A program made the position numbers and the translations under genes. Shown piece after piece: positions 6,979 through 15,003 of a DNA stretch of 29,131 bases. The notes below the pieces were generated by a model. The model was not told where the DNA came from, did no database searches, and saw only the letters and a program-made list of their open reading frames with translations. The stretch is from Verrucomicrobia bacterium UBA3841 (GTDB lineage: Bacteria > Verrucomicrobiota > Kiritimatiellia > RFP12 > UBA1067), in NCBI GenBank assembly GCA_002392765.1, contig DGHT01000014.1, positions 1 through 29,131 of the forward strand. Direction: 5' to 3'. Position 1 is the first letter of the stretch. Every line of letters begins with the position of its first letter.

Positions 6979-7269
6979 TCTTCTCTATTACATATTCACT
7001 ATTTGTGTTGGTAGGGCGGGCGCGCCGCTCACGCCGTTCTTGCTGCACGGATCGCGCGGCGCGCGATTCCTACCATTACGCTCATTATCCACATCCATGA
7101 CAATAATAAAAGCGAGGGGATTGACCGCTGCGGATTGTCGGTCCGTATTTCAGGACATCGAGTCCATCGAGTCACCTTATCGCAGGAGCCTCCTGTTACC
7201 ATTCGGCCTTTACCCTGCTCGAACTCCCGCCCACGGCGGGTCGCTACGGTGTCCCCTCTGAAATTCATG
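6979..7269 (-). other. Structured non-coding region upstream of the reverse transcriptase
   Basis: 291 bp with no convincing gene, lying between the small acidic gene and the reverse transcriptase. On the minus strand it can form several hairpins. They are CCCGCC/GGCGGG (7226-7240), a near-palindrome CAGGAG-G-CTCCTG, a tandem GACTCGATG repeat containing GGAC/GTCC, CGGA/TCCG, and a long composite stem at 7010-7074. It could be a noncoding RNA partner of the reverse transcriptase or simply a leader plus a palindromic repeat. A 36-codon frame starting near 7098 has no Shine-Dalgarno and is not called. Confidence 0.4.
7010..7074. repeat. Composite palindromic (REP-like) element
   Basis: The outer stem is GGTAGG (7010-7015) with CCTACC (7069-7074). 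The inner 9-bp perfect stem is GCGCGCCGC (7020-7028) with GCGGCGCGC (7056-7064). The loop is about 27 nt. This architecture resembles dispersed REP/BIME-type palindromes. Only one copy is seen in the window. Confidence 0.55.
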
Positions 7270-7431
7270 TTAGTGTGTATTCCAATACTCCGTTTCCGCC
7301 TCCTCATAATCCGTGGCATCCGCGCAGTAGTACCCATCGTACCAAATGCCGCCGTCATCCTGGTCACGATAGACATCATGACCATTCATCCAACCTTCCT
7401 CGAACAGCTCGTCATCGTCTGGATCGAACAT
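7270..7431 (-). CDS. Small acidic protein, 53 aa
   Basis: A strongly acidic 53-aa protein rich in Asp, Glu, Tyr and Trp, with no hydrophobic membrane segment. The ATG at 7431 is preceded by an excellent GGAGG Shine-Dalgarno about 8 bp upstream, so it is chosen over the longer open frame starting at 7506. It begins 13 bp after the DprA-like gene and is probably its co-transcribed partner. The charge pattern would suit a DNA-mimic, inhibitor or antitoxin-like role, but no family is recognised and that is speculation. Confidence 0.65.
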   Translation of the reverse strand: MFDPDDDELFEEGWMNGHDVYRDQDDGGIWYDGYYCADATDYEEAETEYWNTH

Positions 7432-7444
7432 TTTTATCCCTCCT

Positions 7445-8380
7445 TCAGATTGAAAATTCAAGTTGCGATTTACCGCCAGACAGCCCGGCGATCTTGACAT
7501 CACCATCCGGCTTTATTATCTTCGCTCCAGCAGCAATTGCCTCTCTGGAAAGATTGAACATGGGGTTCACGGCGTCACGGATAGAATCATAGATAACATA
7601 ACGCGGTACACCATACTCGGCAGCCTTGCCCATGGCGAACCGGGAACCGCTGTCTTTACCGTAATCCTTCTGCGAATAACTCGCAGCAAGCACAACAGCA
7701 TCGGCGAACATCGCCTGAAGACGATCCCGCTCCGCATATCGACCGATGAACTCGCGCTTGGAATGTACTCCACGGAAATACTCCGAGACAAGAAGCCCGC
7801 CTCGCTTCACAATCTCATCCGCCAGGGGTCGGTTTGACGGAGGATTCACCTCCGTTAGCGGACTCGACAGGAAGGCGACCGTCTTACCAGCACAATCAAG
7901 CGTCTCGCGATGACTTATTGTATCACAGCCGAGGGCAAGCCCACTCACTATGCACTTCCCCTGTCGGACCAGTTTGCGCACGACCTCTCGCTCATCATCC
8001 TCGATCTGCCACGATGGTGTAAGAAGGCCGATTACTGCTACATTCCCCGCCGCTTTCTTAATCAACGAAATGTCGCCTTTATAAAATAGCGCGATGGGAC
8101 GGTCTCCGTCCTTGACACCTTGTTGAATATCAGGGAAATCGGCATCTCCGATGGCGACCACGCCATCTATTGCATCACCTAGCGCAGAGATTTCCGCCTT
8201 AATGGCGACCCTACGTCTCTCGAACCCTTCTACATCGGCAGACACATCCTTGTCCACGATGAGGCCGACTATCTGGGCGATACTCTCTCCGCCGCGCAGA
8301 TTCTTGTTGATCCACGCCTTACCGATGCCGCGATACTCGCACGCGGCAAGGGCGTTTAACACGTTATCACTTATCAGCAT
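7445..8380 (-). CDS. DprA/Smf-like DNA-processing protein
   Basis: A 311-aa protein with a DprA Rossmann-type core at about residues 95-285. It shows PIALFYKGD, then VAVIG, the conserved SGLALGCDTISHRETL block, the GKTVAFLSSPL strand, NRPLADEIVKRGGLLVSEYFRG, and a SGSRFAMGKAAEYGVPRYVI region. Canonical DprA loads RecA onto incoming single-stranded DNA and has GSR after VAVVG; here it reads GLL, so this is a divergent paralogue, not the housekeeping gene. The N-terminal ~90 residues are a helical domain. The ATG 8380 has a GGGAG Shine-Dalgarno. It sits 20 bp after the phosphoribosyltransferase gene. The pairing with a phosphoribosyltransferase and a HAD phosphatase suggests a nucleotide-sensing or DNA-processing defence/stress module. 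Confidence 0.8.
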   Translation of the reverse strand: MLISDNVLNALAACEYRGIGKAWINKNLRGGESIAQIVGLIVDKDVSADVEGFERRRVAIKAEISALGDAIDGVVAIGDADFPDIQQGVKDGDRPIALFYKGDISLIKKAAGNVAVIGLLTPSWQIEDDEREVVRKLVRQGKCIVSGLALGCDTISHRETLDCAGKTVAFLSSPLTEVNPPSNRPLADEIVKRGGLLVSEYFRGVHSKREFIGRYAERDRLQAMFADAVVLAASYSQKDYGKDSGSRFAMGKAAEYGVPRYVIYDSIRDAVNPMFNLSREAIAAGAKIIKPDGDVKIAGLSGGKSQLEFSI

Positions 8381-8400
8381 TTTATCATCTCCCTTCCTTG

Positions 8401-9027
8401 TTATGCACAATACCTATAGCTATAATTACCTTTAGCCGTATACCCAACGGCATAGAATATCACACTCTTTGCTCCGCAATCAAACAAAGCACCAATTGCA
8501 TCTTCATCTATACCGACACCAGGAGTATAGATATCATCCACAAGCAAAATATCCTTCCCAGCAATTTCCGGGGAAAGATAACATGTGTCACGCAACAACC
8601 CTGGACGCGGCATTTCACCCGCCCCACCATGCCCAGACCTTGCGCGATGTGTACACACTGTATCCGTATGTCGGACAATGTAATCTAAGCCATCGCCAAA
8701 GCCCAGTTCGTTTGTTACCGAGCGAATTGTGCGCTTCAGTCCCATCTGGGAAAACGGATAACTGCACTCTCGTTTAGAGCGCGGGACTCCACAAACAGTA
8801 AGATAGTCATATTCATCATATATCTCCAAGAAATCGCCAAGCAAAACATCCGCGAGTTCCTTTTCACTATTGACCAGCTCTTCACTGCTGTGATATGGAG
8901 GTATATCATTTTTCAAATTAGTAATAAACCGCATAGTGTTGCGCGGATCACGCATGGTATAATACCAATCGTGAAAATGCATGTTAATGACTCCGTGAGG
9001 ATAAACAGCAATTTTTGTGTCTTTCAT
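8401..9027 (-). CDS. Phosphoribosyltransferase-domain protein
   Basis: A 208-aa protein whose residues 158-195 hold the type I PRPP-binding motif (DILLVDDIYTPGVG, about 159-172) followed by the ALFDCGAKSVIFYAVGYT strand-helix-strand of ComF-like phosphoribosyltransferases. The usual TTG of the loop is TPG. The N-terminal part is not recognisable. Likely binds PRPP or a nucleotide and either transfers the phosphoribosyl group or acts as a sensor. The ATG 9027 follows the HAD gene stop by 3 bp, so the two are translationally coupled. A DprA-like gene follows 20 bp downstream. Confidence 0.78.
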   Translation of the reverse strand: MKDTKIAVYPHGVINMHFHDWYYTMRDPRNTMRFITNLKNDIPPYHSSEELVNSEKELADVLLGDFLEIYDEYDYLTVCGVPRSKRECSYPFSQMGLKRTIRSVTNELGFGDGLDYIVRHTDTVCTHRARSGHGGAGEMPRPGLLRDTCYLSPEIAGKDILLVDDIYTPGVGIDEDAIGALFDCGAKSVIFYAVGYTAKGNYSYRYCA

Positions 9028-9030
9028 TTT

Positions 9031-9576
9031 TCAACCTACCTTTCTGATGTTTTCCATCTTGACGCCCGCCGCGATGGCAGACATGATTTGCCCTTCTTCG
9101 TTCTCCCACACGACACACGCCGCAGGGTCAGAATCGAAAGCATTGAAATAGTTGGCATATTTGTTGCCCTGGCCACCATTGCAGACGATCTCGTCAAAAC
9201 ACCCGGCAAGACTATGGTAATTAAGAGTCTCCATTGCTCGCCGCTCTGAACTGTCTGTAAGCAATACAACCTTGTCAAAGGCTGTACGTTCAACCATAAC
9301 ACATTCAAGATCGTTTGCCGCTGGGCCTAATCTTGTCCGCCACAACTCGTGACAGAACATTGAGACCTTGGCGTCAACAATCGCATCCACATCACTCTTA
9401 TCATTATTGCACAAGATTTGCCGAATGACCGCTGCTGTAACACGCCCGTACACACCGAATACATCCACGCCGTATTTCTGCATCGCCGCGTGGTAAGCAG
9501 CTGAATTTGCTGCATCCGTCTCGATGAGCGTTCCATCGAGATCAAATACGGCAATTTTGTTTTGTTGAATTGTCAT
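9031..9576 (-). CDS. HAD-superfamily hydrolase
   Basis: A 181-aa HAD phosphatase-type protein. Motif I is FDLDGTLIETD (nucleophile Asp 12, acid/base Asp 14). A helical cap region follows, then motif II VVLLTDSS, motif III Lys in GGQGNKYANY, and a motif IV position reading VVWENEEGQ instead of the common VxFEDS. It is therefore a variant HAD in which the second acidic pair is E/E spaced by Asn. The ATG 9576 is preceded by GAGGAAAG; the frame could start at a GTG five codons upstream (9591). First gene of the HAD-phosphoribosyltransferase-DprA-acidic peptide set. The substrate is unknown; a phosphorylated nucleotide or sugar made by the neighbouring enzyme is possible. Confidence 0.82.
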   Translation of the reverse strand: MTIQQNKIAVFDLDGTLIETDAANSAAYHAAMQKYGVDVFGVYGRVTAAVIRQILCNNDKSDVDAIVDAKVSMFCHELWRTRLGPAANDLECVMVERTAFDKVVLLTDSSERRAMETLNYHSLAGCFDEIVCNGGQGNKYANYFNAFDSDPAACVVWENEEGQIMSAIAAGVKMENIRKVG

Positions 9577-9753
9577 AAATGCTTTCCTCACACCTCATAT
9601 AAGGGTGCAAGGGAAGCATTTTCCGGTAGAATCTAAAATTCTTTTATCGCTAGGACAGAACGACTCCGAAACCAAATGTAACTTTCTGGCTTAATTGCGT
9701 CGAGGCTTCCTGAATGTCATTTATAGCATTTCACCGTTGCCGTCAGCTTGCTA

Positions 9754-11466
9754 TCATTGTTGATTTAGGGCATCACCTATGCGATGAATTAAGCCCAAGA
9801 ACGGCCCTCGCCATTGATCCTTACAAAGCACATCAGCCTTGCGAAACAAAATATCGGCCTCCTTTTCCACATGCTCGAACGACATACTGATTTCAGCCAT
9901 CGTTACGCCATCTCGGATTGAAACTTCTTTCAATTCATCAAATGTAGCAATTAACTTTTTTACCATTCCGTAGAATTCTCTGTCGATTTCCCCGAGTTCT
10001 CTTTGGGAATTCTTGGATAAATGCTCCGCCAGAAACAACACACGATGCATATCAGATGCCATTTTCTCGACAGTTGTCCCGAATACGATCACCCCGTTGT
10101 TATTCCGCTTCTTCAACGCCGGGATTACAACCCTATCAAACGTTTCCTCGTATTCATTTCCTACAGCATCGATCGCATACACAACTGCATCATTCCCTGT
10201 CGGATCGGGTTTATCTTCAAAATCGGACACGCGTCCTTCAAAATGTTCATTATCCCTACGACTCTTCTGTTCACGATTTATTAATCCGACCAATACTAAT
10301 AACGCAAAAAAGCAAACACTGAATACGCCTCCCTTATATTTCCCGTATATCCGCCGTCCAGGGATACAACCTAATGACAACATGATTAGAAAGAAAAAAC
10401 CGTTTACGATCCTCTTGATTGTTATGAGAGTTGGGAAGAATCCCTCAAACATACCTAGTCCGATCAAGACGAGAAGGCACCATCCGCTCAGACCTAAATC
10501 ATGCAGCCGTCGCACAAATGGAGGTGCCAACAATATAAATCCCAATAGCTGTACAATTGAGAGAATTCGGTTGCTTCCGAAGATCATTGAAAGACAAATT
10601 GCACCCGCGATGAAAACACTATAATAACCATATGACATCCATAGTTCAGTGCGAGACGCCTTTCCGTCAAGTGAAAATGTCCATAATTTATGCCAAGCTT
10701 CTCGCCAAGAAACGGCCTCGGTGGGTTCTGAAGATTCGCCGCCGGTTATTACCTTAAACAATTGCTCTAGATCATTTTTCCGCAAAAACTCAAACCGCCA
10801 ATTATCTAATTCATCTTTCTTCCTCTCCGTTATTCCCGAAACATCCTTTTCACAATTATTGCCATCTTCAGTGCGAAACACAAAAAAGCTCTTCGCATTC
10901 CGTGGAGAGCGCTCATCGTCGCAAGTTATTATGCATGAATCGTTACGACCAGCGGATTTCACAATCAACGCGACAACATGCCCATTCCTGTAGGGAAGTA
11001 TCTTCGATTCAAACAGTCCGCCAACTGGTCGGGAAGAATAATGCCGTGCAGTTCCAAACCAGGAATATCTAGTCGACAGTTGGTCGTTGATTTTATTTAC
11101 ATAATCATTAATGCCTCTATTCCTCAATATGTCATAAGGATCGTTCTGGGCCATCGGGACCAATTCATGTCTTGAGTCGGGAGAGATTCCAATGAGTATC
11201 ACACCGCCACGGGAATTATACATGGCGATAATATCCTTAACGATCCGACCTTTGTTCAACTCATTCAACCACTGCCGGTCTTCGTAACCTTCCGGCTTCT
11301 TCGAGAGAAGCTTGATGTTGGAAAAATCCTCGTCGTCATCCGATACGTAGAACGACGCTTTCAACTCAAGCCAATCGCATTCGTCAACTCCCTTCGACAG
11401 CAGAATGTCAACGGCGTTTTCTGGCGAAAACCCAATCACTTCCTTCACAAATTGATGTCCGTTCAT
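9754..11466 (-). CDS. AlbA_2 (Schlafen-like) domain fused to DUF805 membrane domain
   Basis: A 570-aa fusion. Residues ~15-210 are an AlbA_2/Schlafen-type domain, with CDWLELKASF near the start and KDIIAMYNSRGGVILIGIS at 77-95, then a second strand region VVALIVKSAG. Residues ~258-397 match DUF805: LWTFSLDGKASRTELW, hydrophobic segments around 281-296, 301-317, 328-344, 353-368 and 381-396, and the diagnostic PPFVRRLHDLGLSGWCLL. The C-terminal ~170 residues are soluble and helical, with no recognised domain. The protein should sit in the inner membrane with both ends in the cytoplasm. AlbA_2 domains bind nucleic acid or nucleotides and occur in defence ATPases; DUF805 is a poorly understood membrane domain. 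The ATG 11466 has AAGGAG. It follows the 117-aa gene by 14 bp. Confidence 0.82.
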   Translation of the reverse strand: MNGHQFVKEVIGFSPENAVDILLSKGVDECDWLELKASFYVSDDDEDFSNIKLLSKKPEGYEDRQWLNELNKGRIVKDIIAMYNSRGGVILIGISPDSRHELVPMAQNDPYDILRNRGINDYVNKINDQLSTRYSWFGTARHYSSRPVGGLFESKILPYRNGHVVALIVKSAGRNDSCIITCDDERSPRNAKSFFVFRTEDGNNCEKDVSGITERKKDELDNWRFEFLRKNDLEQLFKVITGGESSEPTEAVSWREAWHKLWTFSLDGKASRTELWMSYGYYSVFIAGAICLSMIFGSNRILSIVQLLGFILLAPPFVRRLHDLGLSGWCLLVLIGLGMFEGFFPTLITIKRIVNGFFFLIMLSLGCIPGRRIYGKYKGGVFSVCFFALLVLVGLINREQKSRRDNEHFEGRVSDFEDKPDPTGNDAVVYAIDAVGNEYEETFDRVVIPALKKRNNNGVIVFGTTVEKMASDMHRVLFLAEHLSKNSQRELGEIDREFYGMVKKLIATFDELKEVSIRDGVTMAEISMSFEHVEKEADILFRKADVLCKDQWRGPFLGLIHRIGDALNQQ

Positions 11467-11480
11467 GCCCTATAACTCCT

Positions 11481-11834
11481 TCACACAACCATCTTTTGGA
11501 GACGCTCAATCATTGGTTGCAAATATTGTCTCGACACCCGGACACTAAACACGGGGTTGCAAGACTCCGCATCACCCGCAGTAATCTCACGGACGACAGG
11601 AATGCCAAAAAGCAACCCCTGATCCGAGTCAAAAGAATTCAATGTGATGCAATCCCCGACCCCCGATGGGAGGGAGCCCAGACTGTCATAAACAAGAATC
11701 CACGGATCCTTGGTGTTCTGATGTGCAATTAAATGTTCCAAGAGGCGTTTCATCGTCCTGTTCCACCTGCTTTGCCCTTTATCTGTCATCAGTTTGTCTA
11801 GTACAATCCAGAGATTACTCCTTGCCTCCGCCAA
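11481..11834 (-). CDS. Uncharacterised 117-aa protein
   Basis: No family recognised. A soluble protein with a Trp/Arg-rich helical N-terminal half (SRWNRTMKRLLEHLIAHQ) and a beta-rich second half (ILVYDSLGSLPSG, GLLFGIPVVREI, PVFSVRVSRQYL). The start is uncertain. The frame begins at TTG 11834, overlapping the end of the 38-aa gene by 20 bp, which would permit coupling. The next in-frame ATG is at 11789, with no Shine-Dalgarno. It lies between the 38-aa membrane peptide gene and the AlbA_2-DUF805 gene and is probably part of the same unit. Confidence 0.6.
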   Translation of the reverse strand: MAEARSNLWIVLDKLMTDKGQSRWNRTMKRLLEHLIAHQNTKDPWILVYDSLGSLPSGVGDCITLNSFDSDQGLLFGIPVVREITAGDAESCNPVFSVRVSRQYLQPMIERLQKMVV

Positions 11835-11931
11835 ATATCTTAGCGATGAGAATAAATGGCAATGCGATAAGCATAATCACCATATGAATGATCTGCGCAA
11901 TTAGACCTGCCAAGCATCCTATTGGACCCAT
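11815..11931 (-). CDS. Small single-pass membrane protein, 38 aa
   Basis: A 38-aa peptide consisting almost wholly of one long hydrophobic segment (from residue 7 to about 30, with only one His in the middle), followed by KIFGGGKE. The ATG 11931 has a very good AAAGGAG Shine-Dalgarno. The gene starts 23 bp after the 672-aa gene ends and overlaps the start of the 117-aa frame. Small membrane peptides of this kind occur as effectors, type I toxins or membrane-anchoring partners; no specific role is shown here. Confidence 0.68.
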   Translation of the reverse strand: MGPIGCLAGLIAQIIHMVIMLIALPFILIAKIFGGGKE

Positions 11932-11954
11932 CTGGAACTCCTTTCGTCTTGAAT

Positions 11955-13973
11955 TTAGTAATAAAACTGCGGCAAGTTTCGGGCATCCGTTTCTGATCTA
12001 GCTAACGATGTCCATCGGTCTGCATTCATCAACCTGAACAACTTCGACTCTCCGAACCTGGCGCTTACCACATCAGCCTTCTGAAGATATTCCGCCGCTG
12101 CCGTGGAATTATCCCCTCGGAGCGAACAAGCAGCCTCAGCGAGAAGAGCAAATCGAATAGACGCCAACACAGGAGCCCAACATCTGTCGAGTGGCAATGC
12201 TTCATCACCCTCCTTGAAACAACGTTGAGCCTCTATCGCATCCCCCGCCGCAGCCGCAAGCGCACCGAGATGGCGGCGATTTGCCGCGATTAACCACCCC
12301 TCTGCGTCCAATGGAAGCCGCCACGTCGCAAGTGTGCCCTTGTCAGGGATTTCTCCATGAGCTCGCCATGCGTTGAGGAGCGCAAGCGATTTCTGGCGCA
12401 TTTGGTGATAACGATTGGTCTTCGCGGCCTTCTCGGATAGTTCATTCAATTGTTGCTGTGCATCTCTAAATGCCATTTCTTCAGCTTTTGTTCCTGGCTC
12501 AAAGATAGCAAAGACCAAATGACGATAATTGAGGTCCTGGGCAAGATTACTTTCCGCCTCGTCTCTTTTGTCTGGCACTGCCGAATTGGCAATGCTCTGA
12601 GCAATAGAGACGGCTATCTCAGCATGTTTCTTTGCAGAAGCCTCGGTAAACCACTCCATTCCATACAAGGCACCCCAAGCATTTGCCTGTGCTGCCGTGC
12701 CATGATAACGCATGAGAAGATCGTCCTTGTCTGAACCATCGAAGCATGACAATTCTTCTTCTAGACCAGAAGCCAGCACGCGATACTCGTCCATCTCCCC
12801 GATATCCTGGGCGTTAACCGCTGCCGTCACTTGAAGCCGCAATGCCTTTGCCAAATATCCATTCTCGCGCGCAAATGCCATAGCGTCACTTACACACCGA
12901 CGCGAATCCTCTGTACGTCCAGCGTGGCAAAGTGCCGTTGCCATGAGGGAGTAAAATTCAAGCCACGTCACTGGGTCTCGTCGCGGGGAAAGTGCCGTCT
13001 TTATCTGTTCCAGTTGTCCGGCAACCTCGTTCCAACGGCAATAGTTCTCGCGATCGACATTAGATGCCATGTCCGGAAGCCTTTGCAAGGCATAGTCGCG
13101 ATTCATTTTCACACAACCTGGCATCCGCTCAAGCTCATCCCTGATCCGCTGAAAAACAGACTGTTCATCGAGGCCGCTTTCAAGGCTTCGGAAATACTTG
13201 CATCCAGCCACTTCTCCGGGCACGTCGGGACCGAAGAAAACCGCATCGCGAAACTCTCCTTTGGCCGCCTCAACCTTCGGACGCAACTCAACATCTACGA
13301 GACGGAATCGTCCTTCAAACGCGCCCGTTGCGAGAACACGTAGCACATCATAATGGGGAAGTCCACCCGGCCTGCCTCGTAAAGCGGCCATCCTGACGGG
13401 CAACATCAAACTCCTACCCGTAACGGAGACCTCGCCACCCTCACGCAGCTGAAGTCGAATCCCCCTATAATCCGTACCACGGAGAGCCAGACAAACGGGA
13501 TCGCTCCATACTGCGATTCCCGTTCCGTCAGCCCATGTAGCACCGGAGAAAGATTCTTCAAGTTGAAACGGAATGAACCAGGCTCTCGTGCCATTGCAAA
13601 CAGGGATGAAACCATCCGCATCAAAAAGTCTATCCAACCTGCGTCGCAAAACCGTTCCCAGTCCTAGGAGCTCGTCGATATTCCTCCATTCCAAAATGGA
13701 CTCTGGACGAAAACGCTCGTTCGTCCATTGGCGATTAATGTTGAACCAATCCGAAAAACATCGCCACACATCGCCCATAATGACCGCAAGTTCACCTTCC
13801 AGTTTTTTGTTGCCAGAAAGACACCACCTGACAATAAGCTCTGCAAGCACCGTTTCGCGAAGGTCGGACGCATTGAATCCGTTGTGGAAAAACGCGAGCA
13901 AACGCTCGGTTTCTGCAAAGAGCAGATTCTCAGGCCTTTCTTCGGCAATGGTAAGTAGTTGCAGTTCCGTCAT
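11955..13973 (-). CDS. Large protein with Lon-protease-like region and helical repeats
   Basis: A 672-aa protein of unknown function. Residues ~175-260 resemble the S16 (Lon) proteolytic fold: GRSLMLPVRMAAL (position of the Lon Ser), then VLRVLATGAFEGRFRLVDVELRPKVEAAK (ATGAxxxGRxxPVxxxxxKxxAA, position of the Lon Lys), then AVFFGPDVPG. A Ser and a Lys are present at the expected places, but no AAA+ ATPase is attached. The remainder (~330-670) is all-helical and looks like TPR/SEL1-type repeats. The N-terminal ~130 residues are also helical. The ATG 13973 has an AAGGATAA Shine-Dalgarno 11 bp after the preceding stop. Last large member of a coupled cassette with the 335-, 339- and 143-aa genes. 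The Lon-like call is inference from pattern. Confidence 0.7.
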   Translation of the reverse strand: MTELQLLTIAEERPENLLFAETERLLAFFHNGFNASDLRETVLAELIVRWCLSGNKKLEGELAVIMGDVWRCFSDWFNINRQWTNERFRPESILEWRNIDELLGLGTVLRRRLDRLFDADGFIPVCNGTRAWFIPFQLEESFSGATWADGTGIAVWSDPVCLALRGTDYRGIRLQLREGGEVSVTGRSLMLPVRMAALRGRPGGLPHYDVLRVLATGAFEGRFRLVDVELRPKVEAAKGEFRDAVFFGPDVPGEVAGCKYFRSLESGLDEQSVFQRIRDELERMPGCVKMNRDYALQRLPDMASNVDRENYCRWNEVAGQLEQIKTALSPRRDPVTWLEFYSLMATALCHAGRTEDSRRCVSDAMAFARENGYLAKALRLQVTAAVNAQDIGEMDEYRVLASGLEEELSCFDGSDKDDLLMRYHGTAAQANAWGALYGMEWFTEASAKKHAEIAVSIAQSIANSAVPDKRDEAESNLAQDLNYRHLVFAIFEPGTKAEEMAFRDAQQQLNELSEKAAKTNRYHQMRQKSLALLNAWRAHGEIPDKGTLATWRLPLDAEGWLIAANRRHLGALAAAAGDAIEAQRCFKEGDEALPLDRCWAPVLASIRFALLAEAACSLRGDNSTAAAEYLQKADVVSARFGESKLFRLMNADRWTSLARSETDARNLPQFYY

Positions 13974-13984
13974 ACTGGTTATCC

Positions 13985-14992
13985 TTACATAGTACCGGAA
14001 AGAAGCGGATGCACAACGCCGTCTTCATCAACCAAGATCAACACGCCATCGAAATGTTCTTGGAACTTGTACGCGAAATCGGCACCATGCACAACACCAA
14101 GGAATATTGCCTCGTTTCCAAACACGCTCCAGCCATCCAACGCATTCGTCGGGTTGTCATTCCTACCCAATATGCGGATATTCAATTCTCCTCTGGCAGG
14201 GGCATAGCGCACATGGATCGTAGCATCGACACAATCAATTTTACAATTTGCTGTCACTTGTTTAATGGCATCCGCCGCCGCCAATGCATAGTCATGCCCA
14301 AACGCTGGAGATTCCCTAAACGGCGAAAGAGCCCGCCCAACAAGGTCTGCACGTACCGCTACAATCAGACCCTGCCGTTCAGAGAGAGCAAGATCTGCAG
14401 CATCCAACTTTGCAAAATTCGCCAACGAAGCATCTTGATACTCTATACGAGGGTCGTCTCGCTTCATTATTGGCATTCCTGTACGGGCAAGCTGGTCTTC
14501 GGAGAGTTCTCCAACGCCTACAGACCACTGCCAAGCAGTAATGGCATCAGCGAGGTCTTCGTCAGAAAGAGTATGCACCTGCCAACTCTTCTCAAGTGTC
14601 TGAGTCAACAACGAACGCGCGTTCCATAGTTGGAGAACGCGAAGCCCAACTCCTCCATTTAGCTTAACCTGTAGTTCTGTATCTGTTGCTGGCGATGAAT
14701 ACATCGAGAACGGCACAATCAGCCATGAATCCGCATCCCATTTTCTAGCCACCAGAACATAGGCAATGTTTTCAACACCCGACAAAATGCGCACCTGTCC
14801 TGCAGCGACACAAGGATCAAACGGGCGTACAAGACGACTACATTTCTCCCGCACGTCGGAATCATTATCCGACTCCATTGTTGGCACATTGTCCTCGGAA
14901 GCGACTTCTCCTAACTGCTTTCGCATTTTATATGCAGCAAGGAACTTTTGAGTCGCCTCGCGCCGCAATTTGGTCAATTCACCACTTTCCAT
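13985..14992 (-). CDS. Uncharacterised 335-aa cassette protein
   Basis: No named family recognised. After a basic helix (residues ~8-30) and an acidic linker there is a beta-rich block at about 55-115, with AGQVRIL, YVLVARKW, SWLIVPFSMYSSPAT and LRVLQLWNARSLL, resembling a small SH3/PemK-like barrel. It is followed by LEKSWQVHTLSDEDLADAI and a PRIEYQDAS element. The C-terminal half (about 215-335) is mixed, ending in an LDGWSVFGNEAIFLG strand region. The start is ATG 14992, six bases after a clear AGGAG. The upstream ATG 15007 overlaps the previous gene's stop as ATGA but has no Shine-Dalgarno of its own, so it is an alternative. Coupled to the 339-aa gene upstream and the 672-aa gene downstream. 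Confidence 0.75.
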   Translation of the reverse strand: MESGELTKLRREATQKFLAAYKMRKQLGEVASEDNVPTMESDNDSDVREKCSRLVRPFDPCVAAGQVRILSGVENIAYVLVARKWDADSWLIVPFSMYSSPATDTELQVKLNGGVGLRVLQLWNARSLLTQTLEKSWQVHTLSDEDLADAITAWQWSVGVGELSEDQLARTGMPIMKRDDPRIEYQDASLANFAKLDAADLALSERQGLIVAVRADLVGRALSPFRESPAFGHDYALAAADAIKQVTANCKIDCVDATIHVRYAPARGELNIRILGRNDNPTNALDGWSVFGNEAIFLGVVHGADFAYKFQEHFDGVLILVDEDGVVHPLLSGTM

Positions 14993-15003
14993 AGCTTTCT
15001 CCT

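Noticed and set aside
5359..7269. Diversity-generating retroelement
   Set aside because: RT motif B is QGGSLSP type, and no adenine-rich template repeat or matching variable repeat was seen nearby.
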